Part shown: piece by piece, positions 25,933-35,076 of the stretch
Layout: each line of letters begins with the position of its first letter
Position numbering within the stretch: the stretch's first letter is position 1
Source: an uncultured Bacteroidales bacterium
GTDB lineage: Bacteria > Bacteroidota > Bacteroidia > Bacteroidales > UBA932
Direction: 5' to 3'
DNA length: 53,975 bases
NCBI GenBank assembly: GCA_904501835.1
Contig: CAJGBW010000002.1
Location: 1-53,975, forward strand
Notes under the pieces: model-generated
Databases searched by the model: none
What the model saw: the letters and a program-made list of their open reading frames with translations, nothing else
Told to the model about the DNA's origin: nothing
Program-made: the position numbers and the translations under genes

Positions 25933-27588
25933 ATGCAACAAGAAACCTTTACCAAAATCTACGAGAAAAGCTTCAAAAAGAATTGGGAGCGAAAAGCGCT
26001 GTCCAATTACCAAGGAGCGACATTGTATTACAAGGATGTAGCCAAGAAAATTGCCTGGTTTCACATCTTTTACAAAAATTGTGGTATTCAGAAAGGAGAT
26101 AAAATTGCCGTTTGCTCACGCAACCAGGCCAATTGGAGCGTAAGTTTCTTCTCCGTGATTACCTACGGAGCCATCGTTGTGCCCCTTCTGCACGAGTTTA
26201 AGCCGGCCAACATTCACCACCTTGTGAATCACTCCGGCACCAAAATTCTCTTCGCAGACAGCGGTATCATCGACAGCTTGAATTTTGATGAAATGCCTGA
26301 CTTGCAGGCTATTATCAAAATCAATCCCTTTAGTGTCGCCCATTATAGAGGGGATGTTAAAAACATTTTTGATACGACAGATACCGCATTTGACAAGACC
26401 TACCCTCGCGGATTTACCCCCGATTGCATCAGCTACGAAGAGGACAATCCCGATGATTTGGCTGTCATCAACTACACCTCCGGCACCTCCGGATTTTCAA
26501 AGGGAGTGATGATTCCCTTCCGTTCCCTCATCGGTAACATCCGTTTGGGCCGTTTTGCCGAGCCGCAGATGAATGAAGAGTCCGAAGTGGTGGCCATGTT
26601 GCCCTCCGCGCACATGTATGGCTTGTCGTACGAAATCCTCTACGAACTTTCCATTGGCGCGCACGTGCATTTCTTGACCCGCCACCCCAGTCCGAAAATC
26701 CTGCTTAACGCGATGGCGCAGATTAAGCCCGCCGTTGTGATTGCCGTACCTTTGATTATTGAAAAGGTCTATAAAAGCAGCATCAAGCCCAAAATGGACC
26801 AATGGTGGTTCCGTCTGGCTTTCAACTTCCCCATCATAGGAAGATATATCAAATACAAAATCCGCAAACAACTCGTCAATGCCTTTGGTGGCAATTTCAA
26901 AGAGGTGATTATCGGTGGTGCTGCCTTTAACAAGGAAGTGGAAAAATTCTTCCACCGCATCCATTTCCCTTACACGGTGGGATATGGTATGACAGAATGT
27001 GGCCCCATCATCACCTACTGCAGCTGGGAGAAAAACAAATTGTACTCCTGCGGAAAAGCGGCGGTAGGTATGGAAATCTGCATTAACTCCCCCAAGCCGA
27101 ACAAAATACCGGGCGAGGTGTTGGTGAAAGGTCCCAATGTATTCCTGGGCTATTTCAACAATGACGAAGCCACCGAAATGAGTTTCAACCGTGAAGGTTG
27201 GCTGCGTACCGGAGACATGGGCATCCTGGATAATGATGGATTCCTCTTCTTGAAGGGACGCTCCAAATGTATGATTTTGGGTCCCAGCGGACAGAATATC
27301 TATCCGGAAGAAATCGAATGTACCATCAACTCTTTGGATTACGTGGTAGAATCATTGGTTATCGAAGATAGCGGCAATTTGGTCGCCCTCATCTATCCTG
27401 ACTTCCAACGTGCTGAAAAAGAGCAACTTGCCGTAGAGGACATGAAGGCCGGTATCGAAAAATCGGTCAAAGCCGCCAATGCCACCTTGCCCGTCTATTC
27501 CAAGATTCACCACATTGAATTCATGGTGGATGATTTTGAAAGAACCCCCAAGAAAAGTATCAAACGTTATATCTATCAACGTTCTTAA
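25933..27588 (+). CDS. AMP-binding long-chain acyl-CoA ligase-like protein
   Basis: The 551-residue enzyme belongs to the adenylate-forming family. The P-loop-like motif is INYTSGTSGFSKGVMIPF, followed by YGMTECGPIITY, GWLRTGDMGILDNDGFLFLKGRSK and the C-terminal lysine region TPKKSIKRYIYQ. These steps activate a carboxylic acid as acyl-AMP and pass it to CoA or another thiol. A fatty acid substrate is likely from the overall similarity to FadD-type proteins. Start chosen at MQQETFTKIYEKSF; the longer frame overlaps the previous gene. Five bases separate it from the dCMP deaminase gene. Confidence 0.9.
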   Translation: MQQETFTKIYEKSFKKNWERKALSNYQGATLYYKDVAKKIAWFHIFYKNCGIQKGDKIAVCSRNQANWSVSFFSVITYGAIVVPLLHEFKPANIHHLVNHSGTKILFADSGIIDSLNFDEMPDLQAIIKINPFSVAHYRGDVKNIFDTTDTAFDKTYPRGFTPDCISYEEDNPDDLAVINYTSGTSGFSKGVMIPFRSLIGNIRLGRFAEPQMNEESEVVAMLPSAHMYGLSYEILYELSIGAHVHFLTRHPSPKILLNAMAQIKPAVVIAVPLIIEKVYKSSIKPKMDQWWFRLAFNFPIIGRYIKYKIRKQLVNAFGGNFKEVIIGGAAFNKEVEKFFHRIHFPYTVGYGMTECGPIITYCSWEKNKLYSCGKAAVGMEICINSPKPNKIPGEVLVKGPNVFLGYFNNDEATEMSFNREGWLRTGDMGILDNDGFLFLKGRSKCMILGPSGQNIYPEEIECTINSLDYVVESLVIEDSGNLVALIYPDFQRAEKEQLAVEDMKAGIEKSVKAANATLPVYSKIHHIEFMVDDFERTPKKSIKRYIYQRS

Positions 27589-27593
27589 TCAAT

Positions 27594-28004
27594 ATGCAGA
27601 AGTTCGACAAACGATATTTGGAAATGGCTGCCGTATGGGCGCAGAATTCCTATTGTAAACGCCGCCAGGTGGGAGCTTTGATTGTCAAAGACCGTATGAT
27701 TATATCTGATGGCTATAATGGCACCCCCGTCGGCTTCGAGAATATCTGCGAAGATGAAAACGGCTTTACAAAAGTGTATGTTCTGCACGCGGAAGCCAAT
27801 GCCATTACCAAAGTGGCCAAATCCGGCAACAGCAGCGAAGGAGCAACCTTGTATGTGACGGCTTCTCCCTGTATCGAATGTGCCAAGCTCATTATCCAAT
27901 CGGGCATTCGTAGGGTGGTATATCGTGACGAATATCGCATTACCGACGGCGTGGATTTGCTTCGCAGAGCCGGCATTGAGGTTGAACAGATTGATTTAGA
28001 CTGA
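27594..28004 (+). CDS. dCMP deaminase family protein
   Basis: A 136-residue zinc-dependent deaminase. HAEAN gives the first zinc ligand and the catalytic glutamate, and SPCIECAK gives the two cysteine ligands. The N-terminus KRYLEMAAVWAQNSYCKRRQVGALIV fits the ComEB/dCMP deaminase group, which converts dCMP to dUMP for dTTP synthesis. The stop codon overlaps the start of the protease gene by one base (TGATG), so translation of the two is coupled. Confidence 0.92.
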   Translation: MQKFDKRYLEMAAVWAQNSYCKRRQVGALIVKDRMIISDGYNGTPVGFENICEDENGFTKVYVLHAEANAITKVAKSGNSSEGATLYVTASPCIECAKLIIQSGIRRVVYRDEYRITDGVDLLRRAGIEVEQIDLD

Positions 28005-29581
28005 TGAGACGAAGCCGACACCTCATCCTTATCTCCGTATTGTCCATAGCCATTGGCGTATGCGGAACGCTATTATTCCAACTGATTCAGGAAAAACAGT
28101 TCGGAAAGGATTGGGAGTACGGACAATGGAGGAAACTCTCACTCATCCTCAACGAGGTTGAAAAGCACTATGTCGATACCATCGATATCAAAAAAATGAC
28201 CGATGCGGCTGTTTCATCCGCCCTGGAAAGTCTGGATCCGCATAGCGTGTACCTGCCTCCGGTGGAATTGAAAGAGAGCAACGAAGACCTTGCCAGCAAT
28301 TTTGAGGGAATCGGTATCGTATTCAATGTGCCGAATGACACGGCGACAGTACTTCAGGTGATTGTCGGTGGCCCCTCTGAAAAAGCCGGCCTGCTTGTAG
28401 GCGACCGCATTCTGCAAGTGGACGACAAAATGATTGCCGGCACCCGCACCCCGCAGGACAGCATGGTCAGATTGATGAAAGGACCTGCCGGCACCAAGGT
28501 AAAACTCACCGTCGAACGCGAAAAAGAGCGTATCCCTTTTGAAATCACCCGCGGTAAAATTCCTTTGCACAGCATTGACGCAGCCTTTATGGTCAATGAC
28601 ACGACCGCCTACCTGAAATTGTCCAAATTCTCCATGAGCACCTTCAAAGAATTTGAAGAAAGCATGAATAAACTCAAGGAAGAAGGCATGAAAAAACTCA
28701 TTATGGACCTCAGAGGCAACAGCGGAGGCTATTTTGAGCAAGCATACCGACTCTCCAACGAGTTTTTGAACGCCGGCGAACTGATCGTCTATATGGAAGG
28801 ACGCAACCGCGCACGGGAAGATTTTTATGCGACCGGCAGCGGTAAATACAAAGACATCCGTCTGATTATTCTGCAAGATGAACATTCCGCTTCCTCTAGC
28901 GAGATTTTTGCCGGAGCCATGCAGGACAATGACAGGGCAACGATTATTGGTGTGCGATCTTTCGGAAAAGGATTGGTGCAAGAGCCTATCAACTTCACAG
29001 ATGGATCGGGCATACGCTTGACGGTAGCACGTTTCCATACGCCTTCCGGCCGTTGTATTCAGAAACCTTATTCTGACCGCTATGCGTACGACATCTACGA
29101 GCGTTACGCCACCGGAGAAATGTCCTCTGTGGATAGTATCAAACGTGATACCAGCCTGATATATAAGACAGTAGGAGGTCGTACCGTCTATGGCGGAGGA
29201 GGTATTATTCCGGATATCTTTGTCCCCATCGACACGACCAAAGCGACCGCTTTCTACCTTTCCTGCAATAAAAAGGCGACTTCCATGCGTTTTGCATCCG
29301 CCTATTACGACAAAAACAAGGCGGACTTAAAAAAGATTGCCACGATGGAGCAATTGGAGCGCTATATTCAGACTCACGACATAGAAGGAGACTTCCTGAA
29401 ATTTGCCGCCCAAAGAGATGGTTTGAAACCCGCGTCTAAAAAAGAATGGGAGAAGACCAAAACCTACCTTCTGCCTCAACTCAACGCATTGGTCGGAAGA
29501 TACTCTCAATTGGGAGAAAATGCCTTCTACAAAATGTATATGGAGATTGACAGAACCATTTCTATCGCCATCGAACAATAA
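28004..29581 (+). CDS. S41 family C-terminal processing peptidase
   Basis: A periplasmic serine protease of 525 residues. An N-terminal anchor (LILISVLSIAIGVCGTLLF) precedes a helical region. A PDZ domain follows with GIGIVFNVPNDTATV and AGLLVGDRILQVDD, then the tail-specific protease core. The catalytic serine lies in HSASSSEIFAGAMQDN and the lysine in SFGKGLVQEP. Such proteases trim C-termini of periplasmic proteins. The gene overlaps the dCMP deaminase stop by one base. It is followed by fucI after 42 bases with no promoter or terminator that I can see. Confidence 0.93.
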   Translation: MRRSRHLILISVLSIAIGVCGTLLFQLIQEKQFGKDWEYGQWRKLSLILNEVEKHYVDTIDIKKMTDAAVSSALESLDPHSVYLPPVELKESNEDLASNFEGIGIVFNVPNDTATVLQVIVGGPSEKAGLLVGDRILQVDDKMIAGTRTPQDSMVRLMKGPAGTKVKLTVEREKERIPFEITRGKIPLHSIDAAFMVNDTTAYLKLSKFSMSTFKEFEESMNKLKEEGMKKLIMDLRGNSGGYFEQAYRLSNEFLNAGELIVYMEGRNRAREDFYATGSGKYKDIRLIILQDEHSASSSEIFAGAMQDNDRATIIGVRSFGKGLVQEPINFTDGSGIRLTVARFHTPSGRCIQKPYSDRYAYDIYERYATGEMSSVDSIKRDTSLIYKTVGGRTVYGGGGIIPDIFVPIDTTKATAFYLSCNKKATSMRFASAYYDKNKADLKKIATMEQLERYIQTHDIEGDFLKFAAQRDGLKPASKKEWEKTKTYLLPQLNALVGRYSQLGENAFYKMYMEIDRTISIAIEQ

Positions 29582-29623
29582 GATATCCTGATAAAACAAC
29601 TAAACACATAAAAAAACATACTT

Positions 29624-31399
29624 ATGAGCAAGTATCCTAAAATTGGTATTCGTCCCACCATTGACGGTCGTCAGGGTGGCGTGCGTGAAAGTCTCGAAGA
29701 AAAGACCATGAATCTGGCAAAAGCGGTTGCCGAATTGATTTCAGCCAACGTAAAACATGCGGACGGCTCTCCTGTGGAGTGCGTGATTGCCGACGGCACA
29801 ATTGGTCGTGTGGCAGAGACGGCTGCTTGTCAGGCTAAATTTGAGCGCGAGGGAGTCGGTGCAACGATTTCCGTAACCTCCTGCTGGTGTTATGGTTCCG
29901 AGACCATGGATATGCACCCTCATTGGCCCAAGGCCGTTTGGGGTTTCAATGGTACAGAGCGTCCCGGCGCCGTGTATCTGGCGGCGGTGTTGGCCGGTCA
30001 CGCACAGAAAGGCTTGCCCGCGTTCGGTATTTATGGACACGATGTACAAGATTTGTCAGACAATACCATTCCCGAGGATGTAGCCGAGAAGATTTTGCGT
30101 TGGGCGCGTGCCGCTTTGGCTGTTGCGACCATGCGTGGCGAAAGTTATTTGTCCATCGGTAGCCAATGTATGGGTATTGCGGGCAGTATCGTCGATCAGA
30201 ACTTCTTCCAGGAGTATTTGGGTATGCGCAACGAGAGCGTGGATGAGACCGAAATTCTCCGTCGTATGGAGGAAGGTATCTACGACCAGGAAGAATATGC
30301 CAAGGCGATGGCCTGGACAGAGAAATACTGCAAGGTAAACGAGGGATGGGATAAAAACCGTCCTGAAAAACAGAAGGACCGCGCCGGTAAAGATGCCGAC
30401 TGGGAGTTTGTCGTAAAAATGACGCTTATCGTGCGCGATTTGATGCTCGGTAATCCCAAGCTCCGCGAAATGGGCTTCAAAGAAGAGGCCATAGGCCACA
30501 ATGCCATCGCGGCCGGTTTCCAAGGTCAGCGTCAATGGACAGACTGGAAACCCAATGGTGACTTTACCGAAGCCTTGCTTTGCAGCACTTTTGACTGGAA
30601 CGGCATCCGTGAGGCCTATGTCGTAGCGACAGAAAATGATGCCTGCAACGCCGTTGCCATGCTCTTTGGCAAATTATTGACAGGCTGCGGCCAGATGTTC
30701 TCCGATGTCCGTACCTATTGGAGCCCCGAGGCTGTGAAGCGTGTTACCGGCAAAGAATTGACCGGTCTGGCTTCCGGGGGTATGATTCACCTTATCAACT
30801 CCGGTGCGACCACCCTTGATGCAACGGGTGCCAGCACCAATGCAGCCGGCGAGGCTTGTATGAAACCCACTTGGGAAATGACCGATGCAGATGTGGAGGC
30901 TTGTTTGAAAAATACGAATTGGATGCCGGCTGACCGCGATTATTTCCGTGGTGGCGGTTTCTCTTCCAACTTCCTTTCAAAGGGTGGCATGCCCGTTACC
31001 ATGTCCCGTCTGAACCTCATCAAGGGTCTAGGCCCCGTTTTGCAGATTGCAGAAGGTTGGACAGCGGATATCGATCCTGAAATCCACGATGTCTTGAACA
31101 TGCGTACCGACCCGACTTGGCCGACGACTTGGTTCGTGCCTCGTCTGGATGAGACGAAAGCTCCTTTCAAGGATGTTTACTCTGTAATGAACTACTGGGG
31201 TGCCAACCACGGCGCGATCAGTTATGGTCATATCGGTGCAGACCTTATCACCTTGGCTTCTATGCTCCGCATTCCTGTGTGTATGCACAATGTTCCCGAA
31301 GAAAATATCTTCCGTCCTGCCGCTTGGAACGCCTTCGGTATGGACAAAGAGGGAGCGGATTACAGAGCTTGCCAAAACTACGGCCCTATTTATAAATAA
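29624..31399 (+). CDS. fucI: L-fucose isomerase
   Basis: FucI converts L-fucose to L-fuculose, and usually D-arabinose to D-ribulose, with a manganese ion. The 591 residues are full length; the start KYPKIGIRPTIDGRQGGVRESLE and the region CMGIAGSIVDQNFFQEYLGMRNESVDETEI are diagnostic. Metal and substrate residues lie in these conserved blocks. It opens a fucI-fucA-fucK-fucP operon, the order found in Bacteroides. A perfect hairpin follows 3 bases after its stop codon. The fucR regulator often seen upstream in Bacteroides is absent. Confidence 0.97.
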   Translation: MSKYPKIGIRPTIDGRQGGVRESLEEKTMNLAKAVAELISANVKHADGSPVECVIADGTIGRVAETAACQAKFEREGVGATISVTSCWCYGSETMDMHPHWPKAVWGFNGTERPGAVYLAAVLAGHAQKGLPAFGIYGHDVQDLSDNTIPEDVAEKILRWARAALAVATMRGESYLSIGSQCMGIAGSIVDQNFFQEYLGMRNESVDETEILRRMEEGIYDQEEYAKAMAWTEKYCKVNEGWDKNRPEKQKDRAGKDADWEFVVKMTLIVRDLMLGNPKLREMGFKEEAIGHNAIAAGFQGQRQWTDWKPNGDFTEALLCSTFDWNGIREAYVVATENDACNAVAMLFGKLLTGCGQMFSDVRTYWSPEAVKRVTGKELTGLASGGMIHLINSGATTLDATGASTNAAGEACMKPTWEMTDADVEACLKNTNWMPADRDYFRGGGFSSNFLSKGGMPVTMSRLNLIKGLGPVLQIAEGWTADIDPEIHDVLNMRTDPTWPTTWFVPRLDETKAPFKDVYSVMNYWGANHGAISYGHIGADLITLASMLRIPVCMHNVPEENIFRPAAWNAFGMDKEGADYRACQNYGPIYK

Positions 31400-31402
31400 T
31401 TG

Positions 31403-31428
31403 CAATGCGCCCGCTTATGGGCGCATTG
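31403..31428 (+). other. Perfect intercistronic hairpin between fucI and fucA
   Basis: CAATGCGCCC (31403-31412), the loop GCTTAT and GGGCGCATTG (31419-31428) form a perfect 10-bp stem. No T-run follows, so it is more likely an mRNA-stabilising or processing element, or a partial attenuator, than a full terminator. Confidence 0.7.
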
Positions 31429-31450
31429 TGTTGAATATAAACACCTTATC

Positions 31451-32098
31451 ATGATTACAAAACTTCATATAGAAGAGTTTATCAAGCAGGCACACCGCGT
31501 AGGCGATGCCGGACTTACCGTATGCAGCAGTGGCAATCTCTCTTGGCGCATCGGTGACAACGCCCTTGTTTCCGGCACCGGTTCTTGGGTTCCTACCCTC
31601 CAGGAGGAGAAGGTTTCCCAATGTGTAGTCGCTACAGGAGAAGTCCTCAATGGCGTCAAACCCTCAATGGAAAGCGGTTTCCACTTGGGCGTACTTCGCG
31701 CGCGTCCCGATGTGAATGTGGTACTTCACTTCCAATCTCCTTATGCAACGGCGGTTTCCTGCATGAAGAAGAAACCCGAGAATTTCAATGTGACCGCCGA
31801 GGTTCCCTGCCACGTGGGTCGTGAAATTCCCATTATTCCTTACTACCGTCCCGGCTCACCCGAATTGGCGAAAGCCGTTGTTGAAGCCATGCAGGAGCAT
31901 AATTCCATTTTGCTTACCAACCATGGACAGGTGGTCTGTGGAAAAGACTTCGACCAGGCGTTTGAACGTGCCATGTTCTTTGAAATGGCCTGCCGCATCA
32001 TCGTGCAGACGGGTGGCGAATACTCGGTACTGACGCCCGCGGAAATCGAAGATTTGGACATTTACGTTCTGGGCAAAAAGACCCCCTTGCAAAAGTAA
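31451..32098 (+). CDS. fucA: Class II aldolase/adducin family protein, L-fuculose-1-phosphate aldolase
   Basis: A zinc-dependent aldolase of 215 residues that splits fuculose-1-phosphate into dihydroxyacetone phosphate and lactaldehyde. The phosphate-binding part is CSSGNLSWRIGDNALVSGTGSW. The active-site region is VVLHFQSPYATAVSC, with zinc histidines there and in ILLTNHGQVVCG; the glutamate in KPSMESGFHLGV is the expected catalytic acid. The substrate is assigned from the operon with fucI and fucK. The start at MITKLHIEEF avoids a longer frame through the hairpin. Confidence 0.92.
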   Translation: MITKLHIEEFIKQAHRVGDAGLTVCSSGNLSWRIGDNALVSGTGSWVPTLQEEKVSQCVVATGEVLNGVKPSMESGFHLGVLRARPDVNVVLHFQSPYATAVSCMKKKPENFNVTAEVPCHVGREIPIIPYYRPGSPELAKAVVEAMQEHNSILLTNHGQVVCGKDFDQAFERAMFFEMACRIIVQTGGEYSVLTPAEIEDLDIYVLGKKTPLQK

Positions 32099-32125
32099 TC
32101 GGACTTTTAATAAAAGAGTAAGCGC

Positions 32126-33547
32126 ATGAGCAAAGTATATCTTGCTGCAGATTTCGGAGGTGGCAGTGGACGCGTCATAGCCGGATGGCTGGATGAGGGC
32201 AAACTGACCATGGAAGAAGTGCATCGATTCGGCAACCGTCAGGTGCGTCTGGGCGATCACGTCTATTGGGATTTTCCTGCCTTGTTTGAGGATATGAAAG
32301 CCGGCTTGAAAAAAGCGGCGTCAAAGGGATATTCCGTTGAAAGCATCGGTGTGGATACCTGGGGTGTGGATTTCGGTCTGATTGACCGTGACGGCCAACT
32401 CATAGGAAATCCCGTTTGCTACCGCGACGAGAGAACAGCGGGTATGACGGAAAAACTGTTTGCATGCCTCAATCCTACCGAGCATTATGCCACAACAGGT
32501 ATACAGGTCATGGAAATCAATACTTTGGCACAATTGCTCAGTATCAAAGGCACGGCGCAGTTGGAGTCGGCCCAACGCCTGCTCTTTATGCCCGACCTTT
32601 TCAGTTACTTCCTCACCGGAACGGCCAACAACGAATACTGCATCGCTTCAACCTCCGAACTCCTTGATGCCCGTCGCAGGGATTGGTCGTGGGAAACCAT
32701 TGAGGCCCTCGGCCTGCCCAAGCATATCTTTGGAGAAATCGTCATGCCGGGCACTGTTCGCGGACAACTTCGCGACGAAATTGCGCAGGAGACCGGGTTG
32801 GGCAAAGTGAAAGTCATTGCTGTTGGATCACACGATACCGCCTCTGCTGTGGCTGCCGTTCCTGCGATGGAAGGAGACGGAGCAACGGCTTTCCTCAGTT
32901 CGGGCACCTGGTCTTTGCTCGGCTTTGAATTGGCAGAGCCCATACTCAGCGAAGAGGCTCGCAAGGCCGAATTCACCAACGAAGGGGGCGTCGGAGGGCG
33001 CATCCGTTTCTTGCAGAATATCACGGGATTGTGGATTATGCAACGCCTGATGGCAGAATGGAAAGAACGCGGCGAAGAACAGAGTTTTGCTCAGATATTG
33101 CCCGCGGCCGAAAAGGCGCAGATTACCAGTCTCATTCCCGTAGCAGATGCCGCATTTATGAATCCTGCCTCCATGGAGAAAGCCATTTGCGACTACTGCG
33201 CAGAGAGTCAGCAACAAGTTCCGCAGACAAAGGCGGAGACCGTCCGCTGTGTGCTGCGATCCCTGGCAAGCAAGTATCGTGAAGCTTTTGATGGCGTTGA
33301 AAAAATCCTGCCGCAGAAGCCCTCACGCCTGCATATCATCGGCGGTGGTTCCCAAAACAATCTGCTCAATCAACTGACGGCGGATGCGTTGGGCATTCCT
33401 GTATGGGCAGGTCCTGTGGAAGCAACGGCAATGGGCAACATCCTCGTACAAGCCATGGCCGCAGGAGAAATTGCCGATATGAGCGAACTACGCGAGGTCG
33501 TACGCCGCAGCGTAACTCCTAAAATTTTTGAACCGCGCAAGGCTTGA
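32126..33547 (+). CDS. fucK: FGGY-family sugar kinase, fuculokinase/rhamnulokinase type
   Basis: The 473 residues show the FGGY kinase fold: an N-terminal phosphate-binding loop AADFGGGSGRVIAG, SIGVDTWGVDFGL, the central GSHDTASAVAAVP with catalytic aspartate, and the C-terminal adenosine loop IIGGGSQNNLLNQLTADALG. By sequence it looks closer to rhamnulokinase (RhaB) than to the FucK of Escherichia coli, as is usual in Bacteroides fuc operons. The operon context makes L-fuculose the expected substrate. fucP starts 50 bases after its stop. Confidence 0.9.
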   Translation: MSKVYLAADFGGGSGRVIAGWLDEGKLTMEEVHRFGNRQVRLGDHVYWDFPALFEDMKAGLKKAASKGYSVESIGVDTWGVDFGLIDRDGQLIGNPVCYRDERTAGMTEKLFACLNPTEHYATTGIQVMEINTLAQLLSIKGTAQLESAQRLLFMPDLFSYFLTGTANNEYCIASTSELLDARRRDWSWETIEALGLPKHIFGEIVMPGTVRGQLRDEIAQETGLGKVKVIAVGSHDTASAVAAVPAMEGDGATAFLSSGTWSLLGFELAEPILSEEARKAEFTNEGGVGGRIRFLQNITGLWIMQRLMAEWKERGEEQSFAQILPAAEKAQITSLIPVADAAFMNPASMEKAICDYCAESQQQVPQTKAETVRCVLRSLASKYREAFDGVEKILPQKPSRLHIIGGGSQNNLLNQLTADALGIPVWAGPVEATAMGNILVQAMAAGEIADMSELREVVRRSVTPKIFEPRKA

Positions 33548-33597
33548 TACCACGCTCGCGCCTTATACAAAGTACTTTAATAGAATACACCCTGTTT

Positions 33598-34890
33598 ATG
33601 CAAGCAAAACTCGTTGAAAAGAAATATCTGGTAAGTTTCATACTGATTACCTCCCTTTTTGCACTCTGGGGCTTTGCCAACGACATTACCAACCCTATGG
33701 TGGCAGCTTTCCAGACCGTCATGGAGTTGTCTGCCTTTGAAGCTTCGTGGGTACAATGCGCTTTCTATGGCGGCTATGCCACCATGGCGATTCCTGCAGC
33801 CTTGTTTATCCGCAGATTCAGTTATAAAAGCGCCATTCTTTTGGGATTGGGATTGTATGCCATCGGTGCATTTTTGTTCATTCCGGCAGCGTCTATGCAG
33901 AATTTCCTATTTTTCTGCCTCTCACTTTATATCTTGACTTTCGGATTGGCTTTCTTGGAAACGACGGCCAATCCCTTCATTCTTTCGCTCGGTTCCAAAG
34001 AGACCGCTACCCGCCGACTCAACCTCTCACAGGCCTTCAACCCGCTAGGATCACTCTCGGGCATGGCTGTGGCGTCGTTGGTGGTGCTTCCCTCTTTGTG
34101 GTCAGACAGACGTGACGCGATGGGAAATACCTTCTTCCATAGCTTGGGCGAAGCAGAAAAGGCAGAAATCCGCCTGCACGACCTTGAGGTGATACGCAAT
34201 CCCTATGTCATGTTGGGCTTGGTCGTACTGGTGATGTTTGTCATCATCGCCTTGAAAAAAATGCCGCAAAAATCCACTTCTGAAAAGCAGGATGGCGCAG
34301 GGGCTACCCTCCGTCGCTTGTGGAACAATACCGTATACCGCGAGGGCGTGCTGACACAGATGTTTTATGTGGCGGCACAAATCATGGTCTGGACCTTCAT
34401 TATCCAATATGCAGATAATCTTGGCATTAACAAAGCAACGGCGCAGAACTTCAATATCTTCGCCATGGCTATGTTCCTTTGCTGTCGCTTTATCAGTACC
34501 TTCTTGATGAAGTATGTCAATTCGCGTTCTCTCCTTGCGATATTTGGCGTGGGCGCAATGATATGCACCTTGGGGGCCATACTCATTGTCGGTATGCCGG
34601 GCTTGTATTGTTTGGTCGGCATTTCAGCCTTTATGTCGCTGATGTTCCCCACCATCTATGGCATTGCGCTTGAAAACGTGGAAAGTCAGGATAGTTCTCT
34701 GGGAGCAGCATTTCTGGTAATGGCGATTGTAGGTGGCGCCATCATGCCTCCTTTGCAGGGCACCATCATCGATATGGGGACGATTTCAGGTCACCCGGCC
34801 GTCAATGTGTCCTTTGTCCTGCCGCTGATTTGCTTTGCTATTGTCACCCTCTACGGGCTGCGCTCCTACCGCAAACTGAAAAAAGCTTAA
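33598..34890 (+). CDS. fucP: L-fucose:H+ symporter permease
   Basis: A 430-residue major facilitator of the FucP group with twelve hydrophobic segments. Diagnostic blocks are LFALWGFANDITNPMVAAFQTVMEL, ETTANPFILSLG and RRLNLSQAFNPLGSL. It brings in L-fucose with a proton for the enzymes encoded upstream. The start MQAKLVEKKYLVSF was chosen because the longer frame overlaps the kinase gene and lacks similarity. Its stop codon overlaps the stop of the rluA-type remnant on the other strand. Confidence 0.94.
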   Translation: MQAKLVEKKYLVSFILITSLFALWGFANDITNPMVAAFQTVMELSAFEASWVQCAFYGGYATMAIPAALFIRRFSYKSAILLGLGLYAIGAFLFIPAASMQNFLFFCLSLYILTFGLAFLETTANPFILSLGSKETATRRLNLSQAFNPLGSLSGMAVASLVVLPSLWSDRRDAMGNTFFHSLGEAEKAEIRLHDLEVIRNPYVMLGLVVLVMFVIIALKKMPQKSTSEKQDGAGATLRRLWNNTVYREGVLTQMFYVAAQIMVWTFIIQYADNLGINKATAQNFNIFAMAMFLCCRFISTFLMKYVNSRSLLAIFGVGAMICTLGAILIVGMPGLYCLVGISAFMSLMFPTIYGIALENVESQDSSLGAAFLVMAIVGGAIMPPLQGTIIDMGTISGHPAVNVSFVLPLICFAIVTLYGLRSYRKLKKA

Positions 34891-35042
34891 TCTCTCACTC
34901 CTTTCCAGGTGGTGGGAACGGGAGCTGTCAAGGATAACTCCTCTTTTTTTACGGGATGGAGCAAAGAAACGCTATACGCGTGTAAACAAATTCCCCCATC
35001 GGGATTGCTGCGAGGCGCCCCATATTTCAAATCGCCCTTGAT
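34887..35042 (-). pseudogene. 3' remnant of an rluA-type pseudouridine synthase gene
   Basis: Read on the minus strand this stretch encodes IKGDLKYGAPRSNPDGGI, then CLHAYSVSLLHPVKKEEL, then SLTAPVPTTWKGVRD and TAA. The last 51 codons of the intact gene at 39349-40059 encode the same sequence at 40 of 51 positions. There is no start codon or upstream part; similarity stops at 35042. The remnant stop shares bases with the fucP stop. It appears to be the original end of an rluA-type gene, cut off by the DNA now between 35043 and 39348. Confidence 0.88.
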
Positions 35043-35076
35043 GGCGATACTTTTTGTCCGTCAGAAAGGCAACTAG

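Noticed and set aside
35043..35076. Further remnant sequence of the rluA-type gene
   Set aside because: Similarity stops at 35042; the remaining bases before the secreted-protein stop do not align.
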